A stretch of 64,000 nucleotides of DNA from Janthinobacterium agaricidamnosum NBRC 102515 = DSM 9628 (lineage in GTDB: Bacteria; Pseudomonadota; Gammaproteobacteria; Burkholderiales; Burkholderiaceae_D). Within the stretch, counting starts at the first letter, position 1, and each line of letters begins with the position of its first letter. Location: positions 5,168,616 through 5,232,615 of the forward strand of contig NZ_HG322949.1 of NCBI RefSeq assembly GCF_000723165.1. Reading direction: 5' to 3'. A program made the translations under genes and the position numbers. Below the pieces are notes generated by a model. It searched no databases. It saw only the letters and a program-made list of their open reading frames with translations, and was not told the origin of the DNA. This document shows, one piece after another, positions 24,049 through 33,884 of this stretch.

Positions 24049-24480
24049 ATGCCGGACTATAAACGCCTCGGCCTGGCCAGCGAAGGGGGCCGCAAGCTGG
24101 CGCCGCACGACACGGCGCAACTGCATGCGCTGCACGCGGCGTGGCTGACGGAAAAGCTGGCGCAGCCATTCGACGGCCGCAGCGTAGTCATCACGCACAT
24201 GGCGCCGTCGATCTTGTCGGTGGCGCGGAAATACGCCACCGATCCCTGCTCCGCCGCGTTCGCGTCGCAGCTCGACGGCCTGGTCGCGCAAGCCGATTTA
24301 TGGGTGCATGGCCACATGCACGATACGCTCGATTAGCGCATCGGCGCGTGCCGCGTGGTGTGCAATCCCTGCGGCTATATCAACCGGGCCGGCAAACCGG
24401 AGAACGCCGCTTTCGATCAAAACTTTATCGTCGAGCTGGTCAAGCCGGTCGATATTGTCGAGCTGCAAAAAATCCTGTAG
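24049..24480 (+). pseudogene. Truncated metallophosphoesterase remnant with internal amber codon
   Basis: The frame encodes the C-terminal half of a calcineurin-like phosphoesterase: VVITHMAPSILS and LWVHGHMHDTLD carry the last two metal-binding motifs, then a TAG at 24334-24336 interrupts what should read D-Y-R before IGACRVVCNPCGYINRAGKP, which continues in the same frame to a stop at 24478. The N-terminal half with the DxH, GD and GNH motifs is missing; the break coincides with the 5' end of the frameshifted higB. Two disabling lesions make function very unlikely. Confidence 0.75.
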
Positions 24481-24500
24481 CCGCCGGCCTCGCACAATAC

Positions 24501-25214
24501 TTACATGACCTTGACGGCGCGGCCGATAAACAACACCGGCCCGCTCGGCTTGCCGGTCGGGGAACCGGCCTCCGGCTCCAGCGTGATTTCAAATAATTGA
24601 TCCGCCTGCACCGGCGGCAATTGATCCATGACGAGCCGCTTGCTCTGGCCCGGATTGACCAGCCCCAGCGAACGCGGACCGTTCCAGTCATTGCCCTTGG
24701 TCCAGAATTGCAGCGCCTTTTGCTTCGGCAGCGCGACCTGCCCCAGCGGCGTCAGGCTCAATTGATTGCGGCTGCCGGTTTGCACCACCCAGCCGGGCGC
24801 CCTGTCTTGCGGCTGCACCAGCACCACCATATACCCGGGCTGTGGCGCCGGCTCGGCCAGCTTGCCGGCCACCAGCAGCGCCAGCACTGCGGCGACGGCG
24901 ACACCGCCGGCCGTCAAGCCGCGCCACAGCCACAGGCTGTCCCACCAGGCGCGCCAGCCGCCGGACTGGCCTACCCGCCCCCGCCGCGGCATCGGCAAGC
25001 TGCGCTCGATACGCGGCCACAACTGCGCCGACGGCTGCTGCGCCTCGGCCAGCGCCGTCAACGGCAGCAAACGGCGCTCCCAGTCATCCACCGCATGCCG
25101 CAACGCGGGTTCGTGCGGCATGCGCCGCTCGACTTGCCTACGCTGGGCCAGGCTCAGCGTGCCAAGCACATATTCGCCCGCCAGTTGCATCACATCGTCG
25201 GCCAATTCGGTCAT
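24501..25214 (-). CDS. RskA-family anti-sigma factor
   Basis: A 237-residue membrane anti-sigma factor. The N-terminal domain (about 1-90: DDVMQLAGEYVLGTLSLAQR and VERRMPHEPALRHAVDDWER) should bind the sigma factor in the cytoplasm; one transmembrane helix spans about 108-126 (GLTAGGVAVAAVLALLVAGK); the rest is the periplasmic RskA domain (GYMVVLVQPQ..., LQFWTKGNDWNGPRSLGLV, ITLEPEAGSPTGKPSGPVLF). ATG 25214 overlaps the sigma stop by 4 nt, so the pair is co-translated. Release probably needs regulated proteolysis, as in RskA. The zinc-binding motif is absent, as usual for this clade. Confidence 0.9.
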   Translation of the reverse strand: MTELADDVMQLAGEYVLGTLSLAQRRQVERRMPHEPALRHAVDDWERRLLPLTALAEAQQPSAQLWPRIERSLPMPRRGRVGQSGGWRAWWDSLWLWRGLTAGGVAVAAVLALLVAGKLAEPAPQPGYMVVLVQPQDRAPGWVVQTGSRNQLSLTPLGQVALPKQKALQFWTKGNDWNGPRSLGLVNPGQSKRLVMDQLPPVQADQLFEITLEPEAGSPTGKPSGPVLFIGRAVKVM

Positions 25215-25780
25215 CCCATACACTCCCGCAATGCGCCCAGGCCGCGCTTGATCCACGCCTTGACCGAGCCGAGCGGCGCCTTCAGGCGTTGCGCGATCTC
25301 GCTGTGCGAACAACCGTCGACGTAGGCGTACACAATGCTGCTGCGCTTGGGCGGGTCCAGATGCCCCAGGCAATCGTTCAGCTTGCCCATGCTGGCATGC
25401 AGTTCAAACGCCTCCGGCGCATCGGGCGCAGCGCCGGCATCCAGCAGCGCCTGCACCTCCTCCTCGCCGGCCGATACCTCATGGTCGCGCGCGCGCACCA
25501 GGTTCAGCGCCTGGTGGCGCACCACGCTGTAGATCCAGCCGCGCCCGGCGCCGCGCCGCGGATCGAAACTGGCGGCGCGGTTCCAGATGCTGATGAAGGC
25601 GTCGTGCAGCACGTCTTCCGCCAGTTGGCGCTCGCGCACGATGCGCAGCGCCACGCCCAGCAGATAGCGGCTTTCCTGCTGATACAGCCGTTGCAGCGCG
25701 CGGCGCTCGCCAGCCGCGCAGGCGCGCAGCGCGGCGTCGTAATCGAAGGAAGAAGAGTCGGCAGTCAAGGTGGTCGCCAA
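25211..25780 (-). CDS. ECF RNA polymerase sigma factor (SigK-like)
   Basis: A 189-residue ECF sigma factor. Region 2 spans about 25-95 (LYQQESRYLLGVALRIVR, AEDVLHDAFISIWNRA, WIYSVVRHQALNLVRA), and region 4 spans about 130-185 (LNDCLGHLDPPKRSSIVYAY, SEIAQRLKAPLGSVKAWIKRG). It is coupled to the RskA-type anti-sigma gene by an ATGA overlap. The start is a TTG at 25780, immediately after an in-frame TGA, so no upstream start is possible. A TATAAT element lies 36-41 bp upstream. The regulon is unknown; the DUF3455 lipoprotein gene just upstream is a candidate. Confidence 0.9.
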   Translation of the reverse strand: MATTLTADSSSFDYDAALRACAAGERRALQRLYQQESRYLLGVALRIVRERQLAEDVLHDAFISIWNRAASFDPRRGAGRGWIYSVVRHQALNLVRARDHEVSAGEEEVQALLDAGAAPDAPEAFELHASMGKLNDCLGHLDPPKRSSIVYAYVDGCSHSEIAQRLKAPLGSVKAWIKRGLGALRECMG

Positions 25781-25815
25781 TCAGAAGGAGTGGATGGGCC
25801 AGATAAAGCTCATGC

Positions 25816-25821
25816 ATTATA
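25816..25821 (-). promoter_or_regulatory. -10-like TATAAT upstream of ECF sigma gene
   Basis: A perfect TATAAT on the minus strand lies 36 bp before the TTG start of the sigma gene. No good -35 hexamer was seen 16-18 bp further up, so this is a partial promoter match. Confidence 0.3.
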
Positions 25822-25860
25822 GACAATATCGGCGCGCCATCCCGTCCTGCTGAACCGGCC

Positions 25861-26412
25861 TTACGCCGCCTTCCAGAAAATGTAATCGGCCTGGTAGCCG
25901 ACTGTTTGTCTGCTGCCCGGATTAGCGGCGCCGCACACGCTGGCCGGCGCCACGCCGCCGATGGTGGCGACGCGCTGGATATAAGTCACGCCGCTCATGA
26001 CGCCGCTGCCGCTGGCCGGATTCGCCTTCACCAGCTGGTGCGGAATATTGCCGGCGCCGGCGGGCGATACGGCCAGCTGGGTAGCCGTCACTTTCGAGCC
26101 GTCCACGCTTTCCCAGGTCGCTGGCGGACCGTAATATTTGCCGACCCTGGTGCCGCTGCGGTCGTTCAACGCCGCATCGGGACCGGCAAACGCCCATTCG
26201 AACTGCCCCGGCGCATCTTTTTTAGCCCGGCACTCATAGGTAATCTGGCCGACACCGACGGTGTGCAGCGCGACCCGGTGACCGGCCGGCACCTTGACGG
26301 CGTCGGCCAGCGCATCTTGCGTATAGTTCGGCGACAACGGCGCGCAGCCGGACAGCAAGGCGATGGCGGCAACGGCGGACAAGGCGGCGCAAGCGTGGAC
26401 GGTAGCTTTCAT
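25861..26412 (-). CDS. DUF3455 putative lipoprotein
   Basis: A 183-residue exported protein. The signal sequence ends in a lipobox, IALLSGC, so it is probably a lipoprotein. The mature part is the DUF3455 domain: VPAGHRVALHTVGVGQITYEC, a GPDAALNDRSGTRVGKYYGPP segment, a central QLAVSPAGAGNIPHQLVK and the C-terminal GYQADYIFWKAA. Function unknown. ATG 26412 follows CAGGAGAA; the upstream extension of the frame is not homologous. It is 80 bp upstream of the ECF sigma operon on the same strand, a typical arrangement for an ECF-controlled envelope protein. Confidence 0.85.
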   Translation of the reverse strand: MKATVHACAALSAVAAIALLSGCAPLSPNYTQDALADAVKVPAGHRVALHTVGVGQITYECRAKKDAPGQFEWAFAGPDAALNDRSGTRVGKYYGPPATWESVDGSKVTATQLAVSPAGAGNIPHQLVKANPASGSGVMSGVTYIQRVATIGGVAPASVCGAANPGSRQTVGYQADYIFWKAA

Positions 26413-26585
26413 GAGGTTCTCCTGGTGGGTGTGGTGATATCGGCTTTCGGCACCGATACCTGTACTACCCGCCAGCCTGCCATTTGGATGCAGCCAGCAA
26501 AAAATAAATTCGTCGCAGCGCAATCCGCCATGCTCCGGACCTGATGTCGCAGTTCAAGCGCCTGCTGGTTGGCGATACCAGCGGG

Positions 26586-27230
26586 TCAGAATCTGTAGCG
26601 AAAAATCTCGCGCAGCGCGACTCCGCGCCAGACGCCATCCGGATACACGATGGTTGCGTGATGATGGCCATGGAACGCGGCGCGCACGCCCATGCTGCGG
26701 GCCAGCGCCGACAACGGCGCAAAGCCGTGCGGATGCAGGTCGGGCGCCTCATGCGTGACCAGGATGTCGGCCTGCAGGTGTTGCAGGCCGGCGATATCGG
26801 ACGGGAAAATACTGGAGCGGTGACGCAGCGGCAGCCCGCCGCGCCAGTCATTACCCTTGCCATGCACCCGCAAATAACTTTGCTGGCTATCGAAGCGGGG
26901 ATGCTGGCCATCCCATATCTTGCCCCGGAATACGCCGCCGATGCCGGCGACGCGCAAGCCGGCCACCTCCACGACCCGGCCATGCAAGCCCCGATCGGCC
27001 AGGCGCGAGCCGAACAGATGATCGTAATGCAGCTCGGAATCCGTTTCATGGTTGCCGTGGATCCAGCGGATATCGGTGACGCCGATAATCGGCGCCAGCT
27101 CCTCGTGCAGCGGGCGCTGCAAGTCCAGGTCGCCCAGCAAGATCACGGCGGCGGGACGCTCCTCCAGCACGGCATCGACGATGTGGCTGAAACGGCCGTG
27201 CGGATCGCCGCACATGAAAATGGTGCTCAT
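26586..27230 (-). CDS. Calcineurin-like metallophosphoesterase
   Basis: A 214-residue cytoplasmic phosphoesterase with all five metal-binding blocks in order: CGDPHGRF (DxH type), ILLGDLDLQ (GD), IHGNHETD (GNHE), VTHEAPDLHPHG (H) and FHGHHHATI (GHxH). The two metal ions should be bridged by the Asp of block II. Substrate unknown; relatives act on phosphodiesters, nucleotides or phosphoproteins. It lies alone between the DUF3455 gene and a dehydrogenase remnant, and it is unrelated in position to the truncated phosphoesterase at 24.0-24.5 kb. Confidence 0.85.
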   Translation of the reverse strand: MSTIFMCGDPHGRFSHIVDAVLEERPAAVILLGDLDLQRPLHEELAPIIGVTDIRWIHGNHETDSELHYDHLFGSRLADRGLHGRVVEVAGLRVAGIGGVFRGKIWDGQHPRFDSQQSYLRVHGKGNDWRGGLPLRHRSSIFPSDIAGLQHLQADILVTHEAPDLHPHGFAPLSALARSMGVRAAFHGHHHATIVYPDGVWRGVALREIFRYRF

Positions 27231-27305
27231 GCCGCTGGCCGGCGCGGACGGATGGACGGGATGGATGGTCGGACATGGGAATCTGGAAAATAATTTTTCC
27301 GATGA

Positions 27306-27623
27306 TCATACCATTCCAGCAATAATGCCAACTTGAAAAATCAGCGCCGCCAACCAGGGCGTCACAATTAAAAACCGCTCGGCGGACAGGATGGCCTGGA
27401 TCTGCGTCGTCATCGCCGGTCCGAAAGGCGTACAGCCGAATTCATCGGCACGCATCCATTGCACCTTGACCGGATGGCCGGCGACGGCGCGCGCCAGCAA
27501 GGCGGCGTCGAGCGCCACATCGCCGCGCAGCGGAAAGGCACCCTGGGTATGCGACCAGGCCGTCAAATGCCCGTCGTTCATGTGCGCCACCGCGCAAGAC
27601 GGACCGATCGACGCATGCGACAA
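27306..27623 (-). pseudogene. Remnant of molybdopterin-binding xanthine dehydrogenase-family subunit
   Basis: The 105-codon frame matches two separated pieces of the large Mo-cofactor subunit of xanthine/aldehyde dehydrogenases: IGPSCAVAHM..GHLTAWSHTQGAFPLR, then DVALDAALLARAVAGHPVKV followed by QWMRADEF. About 30 residues normally between them (the GCYGHN-type segment) are deleted, and homology ends after GPAMTTQIQA, where the frame continues into unrelated sequence. Full subunits are about 700 residues, and no partner genes are nearby. Clearly a degraded fragment; the start is a TTG. Confidence 0.75.
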
Positions 27624-27677
27624 ATAAGGCCGCTAAAGCCAGATTTCACGGCGTCGCGGCGCGCCCGCCAGCCGGGG

Positions 27678-28040
27678 CTACTGGCCGCTGCGCCTGGCCT
27701 GGTGGCCGAGCTTTATCAATGTCTCCAGCACCAGCTCGCAATGGTCGCCCTGCACTTCGATCACGCCATCCTTGACCGTGCCGCCGCTGCCGCAGGCGGT
27801 GCGCAACTGCTTGCCCAGCGCGGCCAGCGCCAGTCCATCGAGCGCCACGCCCTTGACCAGCGTCACGCACTTGCCGCTGCGGCCCTTGGTCTGGCGCGAC
27901 ACGCGCACCTGGCCGTCGCCGGCCGGCGCCGCCTTGGCGCTCGTCTTGCAGCTGCAGACCGCCAACGCCTGGCGGCAGCCGGGACAGGTGCGGCCCACTT
28001 CGGTGGAATACACCAGGCCGCCTTTGGAACTGCTTTTCAT
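27678..28040 (-). CDS. yciH: SUI1/YciH-type translation initiation factor homologue
   Basis: A 120-residue protein. The C-terminal half (about 45-115) is the SUI1/eIF1 fold: VRVSRQTKGRSGKCVTLVKG, LGKQLRTACGSGGTVKDGVI and VQGDHCELVLETLIKLGH. The N-terminal part has CPGCRQALAVCSC, four cysteines that could form a small zinc ribbon, as in several proteobacterial YciH proteins. It is thought to influence start-site fidelity on the 30S subunit; physiological importance in bacteria is small. Monocistronic here. Confidence 0.9.
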   Translation of the reverse strand: MKSSSKGGLVYSTEVGRTCPGCRQALAVCSCKTSAKAAPAGDGQVRVSRQTKGRSGKCVTLVKGVALDGLALAALGKQLRTACGSGGTVKDGVIEVQGDHCELVLETLIKLGHQARRSGQ

Positions 28041-28129
28041 GATGGTCTTGTCGGGGAATTGTCGAGGCGTGGATTATCCCAAAAAGTCAGCCTGGCGGCA
28101 TTATTTAGTGGGTGGACACTGGCCCCCGT

Positions 28130-28155
28130 TATGAACTTCTTGTTCAAAGTTCATA
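28130..28155. promoter_or_regulatory. 9 bp inverted repeat upstream of NTF2-like/SDR pair, candidate operator
   Basis: TATGAACTT and AAGTTCATA are perfect arms separated by 8 bp, about 76 bp upstream of the first gene of the pair. The layout is typical of an HxlR- or MarR-type operator overlapping a promoter. No regulator gene is adjacent. Inference from symmetry only. Confidence 0.5.
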
Positions 28156-28231
28156 TACCAGCATGGGATATCTCGCCGCAATCGCAGCACCTATCATGGC
28201 TGCACCCTCAACTCCCGCACAAGGATGCAGC

Positions 28232-28561
28232 ATGTCACTGACATTACCCCAAGTCGTCGCCGACTATTTCCACGCCGAAAACACCAAGGATATCGGCGGT
28301 ATTGCCCGCTGCTTCGCCAGCGATGGCGTGGTGCGCGACAATAACAAAGTTCATCAGGGCCACGACGCCATCAAGGCCTGGAAAGAAGATAGCAGCAAAA
28401 AATACAGCGCCATCATCGTCCCGGACGCCGCACAGACGCATGACGAGCGCTGCACGGTCAGCACCACCGTCAGCGGGAATTTCCCCGGCAGTCCCTTGCA
28501 AATGGCGTTTGCCTTCACGCTGGCCGGCGACGGCATCGCCATGCTGGAGATCACGGCATGA
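28232..28561 (+). CDS. NTF2-like (SnoaL-type) small protein
   Basis: A 109-residue cone-shaped NTF2-like protein: LPQVVADYFHAENTKDIGGI, ARCFASDGVVRDNNKVHQGH, DAIKAWKEDSSKKYSA and a terminal AFAFTLAGDGIAMLEI. Such proteins act as isomerases, dehydratases or binding proteins; the residues seen do not define a reaction. ATG 28232 has AAGGA 8 bp upstream and begins the homologous part. Its stop overlaps the start of the following dehydrogenase by 4 nt (ATGA), so the two probably work together, perhaps on the same small ketone or alcohol. Confidence 0.8.
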   Translation: MSLTLPQVVADYFHAENTKDIGGIARCFASDGVVRDNNKVHQGHDAIKAWKEDSSKKYSAIIVPDAAQTHDERCTVSTTVSGNFPGSPLQMAFAFTLAGDGIAMLEITA

Positions 28562-29358
28562 ATGGCATGCATAACACCATCGGCGCTGCCGACTTCGAGG
28601 ATAAACGTGTCCTGATCACCGGCGGCACCAAGGGCATGGGCGCCGCGACGCTGAAGCTGATGCTGGAGCGCGGCGCCAGCATCGTCACCACGGCGCGCAA
28701 CGCAGTCGATGACTTGCCGCAAGGCGTGCACTTCATCGCCGCCGATATCGGCACCCGGGCCGGCATCGACAGCGTGATCCGCGAGACCAATACCAGGCTG
28801 GGCGGCATCGACATCCTGATCAACAACGTCGGCGGCTCGACCAGCTCCGGCGGCGGTGCGCTGGCGCTGACCGACGCCATATGGGAAGACGCGCTGCAAG
28901 GCAACCTGCTGACGGCGGTACGGCTGGACCGCGCCTTCCTGCCGGGAATGGTCGAGCGCCAATACGGCGTCATCATCCATATCGCCTCGATCCAGCGCAG
29001 CCTGCCGCTATACGATTCCACGCTGGCCTACGCCGCCGCCAAGGCCGCGCTGGTCAACTACAGCAAGGGGCTCTCCAAGGAATTCGGTCCCAAGGGCATC
29101 CGCGTCAATAGCGTATCGCCCGGCTTCATCGAAACCACCGCCGCGCAAGCGATGATACGGCGCTGGGCGCAGCACGACGGCATCACCGAGGAGCAGGCGC
29201 TGCAGAAACTGATGGCGGTATTGGGCGGCATTCCGATCGGCCGGCCGGGCAAGCCGGAAGAAGTCGCGGAACTGGTGGCCTTCCTCGCCTCCGATCGCGC
29301 GGCGTCGATACACGGCGCCGACTACGTCATCGACGGCGGCACCATCCCGACGGTCTGA
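28558..29358 (+). CDS. Short-chain dehydrogenase/reductase (SDR)
   Basis: A 266-residue classical SDR. The NAD(P)-binding motif is LITGGTKGMGAATLKL (TGxxxGxG), INNVGGSTS is the NNxG motif, the catalytic set is ASIQRS with YAAAKAALVNYSKGL (Ser, Tyr, Lys), and GIRVNSVSPGFIETT follows. The substrate is unknown. It is translationally coupled to the NTF2-like gene, and an inverted-repeat operator candidate lies upstream of the pair. The end is convergent with the beta-oxidation operon. Confidence 0.88.
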   Translation: MNGMHNTIGAADFEDKRVLITGGTKGMGAATLKLMLERGASIVTTARNAVDDLPQGVHFIAADIGTRAGIDSVIRETNTRLGGIDILINNVGGSTSSGGGALALTDAIWEDALQGNLLTAVRLDRAFLPGMVERQYGVIIHIASIQRSLPLYDSTLAYAAAKAALVNYSKGLSKEFGPKGIRVNSVSPGFIETTAAQAMIRRWAQHDGITEEQALQKLMAVLGGIPIGRPGKPEEVAELVAFLASDRAASIHGADYVIDGGTIPTV

Positions 29359-29401
29359 TGCCACAGCGTGCAGCAAGCCGCGCAGCGGCTTGCTGCGTTC
29401 A

Positions 29402-30181
29402 TCAGCCAAACTTCGAGAAATCCGGCTTGCGCTTCTCAAAGAATGCGGTAAACGCTTCCTTCGCTTCCGGCGCGCCCAGCATGTCGCTGAATTGCTGGTT
29501 TTCCTCGGCGATCGCGGCCTGCATCGGCGCCAGCCGGCTCTGCTTCATCAGCCGTTTGGTGGCGCGGATCGACGCGGCCGGCAACGCCACCAGCTTGGCG
29601 GCCTGGCCGCGCGCGAACGGCATCAATTCCGCCAAAGGCAAGACCTTCGACACCAGCCCCATTTGCAGCGCTTCCTGGGCCGGGAAGGATTCGCCCAGCA
29701 TCAGTTTTTCGGCGGCGCGCGGGTAGCCGGCGATTTGCGCCAGCAGCAGGCTGGACGCGAATTCCGGGCACAGGCCCAGCTGCGCGAACGGCATCGAGAA
29801 CTTGGCGTTGTCGGCCGCGTAGATCAGGTCGCAATGCATCAGCAGCGTGGTGCCGATGCCGATGGCCGGGCCGGCAATCGCCGCCACCACCGGCTTGCTG
29901 CTGCCGTACAGCGCGCGCATGAACTGGAATACCGGACGCTGTTCGTCGAGTGTGCCGTCTTGCGGACGCGCGGTTTTCATGAAGTCGTCGAGGTCGTTGC
30001 CGGCCGTGAAAATCTCGGGTTTACCCGTGATCAGGATAGCGCGCACGCCGTCATCGGTTTCGGCCGCCACCAGCGCATCGGCCAGGGTTTGGTACATCGC
30101 CCCCGTGATGGCGTTCTTGCGTTCCAGGCGGTTGAATTCAAGCGTGAGGATGCCGTCGCTCTTGCTGCACAAAATATCCAT
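29402..30181 (-). CDS. Enoyl-CoA hydratase/isomerase family protein
   Basis: A 259-residue crotonase-fold enzyme. The oxyanion-hole segments ITGKPEIFTAGNDLDDF and AAIAGPAIGIGTTLLMHCDL are clear, and PFAQLGLCPEFASSLLL follows. It should hydrate or isomerise enoyl-CoA in fatty-acid degradation. The usual second glutamate position has to be checked, so isomerase rather than hydratase activity is possible. It is the last gene of the operon TetR-acyl-CoA dehydrogenase-FadB-like-thiolase-hydratase, 79 bp after the thiolase, with GGAGACG as ribosome site. Confidence 0.88.
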   Translation of the reverse strand: MDILCSKSDGILTLEFNRLERKNAITGAMYQTLADALVAAETDDGVRAILITGKPEIFTAGNDLDDFMKTARPQDGTLDEQRPVFQFMRALYGSSKPVVAAIAGPAIGIGTTLLMHCDLIYAADNAKFSMPFAQLGLCPEFASSLLLAQIAGYPRAAEKLMLGESFPAQEALQMGLVSKVLPLAELMPFARGQAAKLVALPAASIRATKRLMKQSRLAPMQAAIAEENQQFSDMLGAPEAKEAFTAFFEKRKPDFSKFG

Positions 30182-30260
30182 ATCGTCTCCAAAAAATAAA
30201 AGGCGCCGAGGTTGTCCACAGCGCCCTGTTTGTTATGTCAGCTGATATTCAGCCTGCCAC

Positions 30261-31457
30261 TTATACGCGCTCAAAAATTCCTGCCGCGCCCATGCCGGCG
30301 CCGACGCACATGGTGACCATGCCGTATTTCTGCCTGGTGCGCTGCAGCGCATGGATCACGGTCGCGGCGCGGATCGCGCCGGTCGCGCCCAGCGGGTGGC
30401 CCAGCGCGATCGCGCCGCCCATCGGATTGACTTTCGCAGGATCCAGGCCCAGGTCGCCGATCACGGCCAGCGCTTGCGCCGCGAACGCTTCGTTCAGCTC
30501 GATCCAGTCCAGCTGGTCCTGGGTGATGCCGGCCGCCGCGCAGGCGGCGGGGATGGCGAATTTAGGGCCGATGCCCATGATTTCAGGCGGCACGCCGCGC
30601 ACCGCGAACGACGAGAATTTCGCCAGCGGAGTCAGGTTGTGCTCGCGCAGGATTTTTTCGCTGACGATCAGCAGCGCGCCGGCGCCGTCCGACATTTGCG
30701 AGCTGTTGGCGGCGGTCACCGAACCTTTGGCGGCGAATACCGGTTTCAGCTTGGCCAGCGACTCCAGCGTCGAATCGGCGCGCGCGCCTTCGTCGGTGTC
30801 GACCGTGCGGCGTTTTACGTCGACCTGGCCGGTGGCCAGGTTAGGCGTGCGGGTGATGATTTCGACCGGCGTGGTTTCCGCCTTGAAGAAACCGGCTTGC
30901 TGCGCGGCGATGGCGCGGCGGTGCGACTCGACCGAGAACGCGTCCTGCTGCTCGCGCGACACTTTCCATTGCGCCGCCACTTTTTCGGCGGTCAAGCCCA
31001 TGCCGTAGGCCATGCCGATGTTTTCGTCGCTGAACATGTCCAGGTTCATCGATGGGTGATGGCCCATCATCGGCACCATCGACATCGATTCGATGCCGCC
31101 GGCGATCATCACGTCGGCTTCGCCGACGCGGATGCGGTCGGCCGCCATGGCGATCGCGGTGATGCCCGATGCGCAGTAGCGGTTGACGGTGACGCCGCCG
31201 ACGGTTTTCGGCAAGCCGGCCAGCAGCACCGAGTTGCGGGCGATGTTAAAACCCTGTTCCGCTTCCGGGAACGAGCAGCCGATGATGGCGTCGGTGATCA
31301 GCGCCGGATCCAGGCCAGGCGCTTGCGCCAATGCCGATTGCAGCACTTTGACCAGCAGATCGTCCGGGCGGGTGTTCTTGAACATGCCGCGCGGCGCCTT
31401 GCCGATCGGCGTGCGGGTTGCGGAGACGATGTATGCGTCTTGAAGTTGTTTGCTCAT
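30261..31457 (-). CDS. fadA: Acetyl-CoA C-acyltransferase (3-ketoacyl-CoA thiolase)
   Basis: A 398-residue thiolase that cleaves 3-ketoacyl-CoA with CoA in beta-oxidation. Motifs: the acylated cysteine in VNRYCASGITAIAMAADRI, the conserved IAGGIESMSMVPMM, the C-terminal GGAIALGHPLGATGAIR with the catalytic His, and CVGAGMGAAGIFE with the second Cys. Length is normal. It lies 13 bp after the multifunctional FadB-like gene, so the two subunits of the trifunctional complex are co-expressed. The symbol is by analogy. Confidence 0.92.
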   Translation of the reverse strand: MSKQLQDAYIVSATRTPIGKAPRGMFKNTRPDDLLVKVLQSALAQAPGLDPALITDAIIGCSFPEAEQGFNIARNSVLLAGLPKTVGGVTVNRYCASGITAIAMAADRIRVGEADVMIAGGIESMSMVPMMGHHPSMNLDMFSDENIGMAYGMGLTAEKVAAQWKVSREQQDAFSVESHRRAIAAQQAGFFKAETTPVEIITRTPNLATGQVDVKRRTVDTDEGARADSTLESLAKLKPVFAAKGSVTAANSSQMSDGAGALLIVSEKILREHNLTPLAKFSSFAVRGVPPEIMGIGPKFAIPAACAAAGITQDQLDWIELNEAFAAQALAVIGDLGLDPAKVNPMGGAIALGHPLGATGAIRAATVIHALQRTRQKYGMVTMCVGAGMGAAGIFERV

Positions 31458-31470
31458 TATCTTCTTTCGA

Positions 31471-33870
<2,400 letters not shown>

Positions 33871-33884
33871 ATTTTCCTCAAGTC

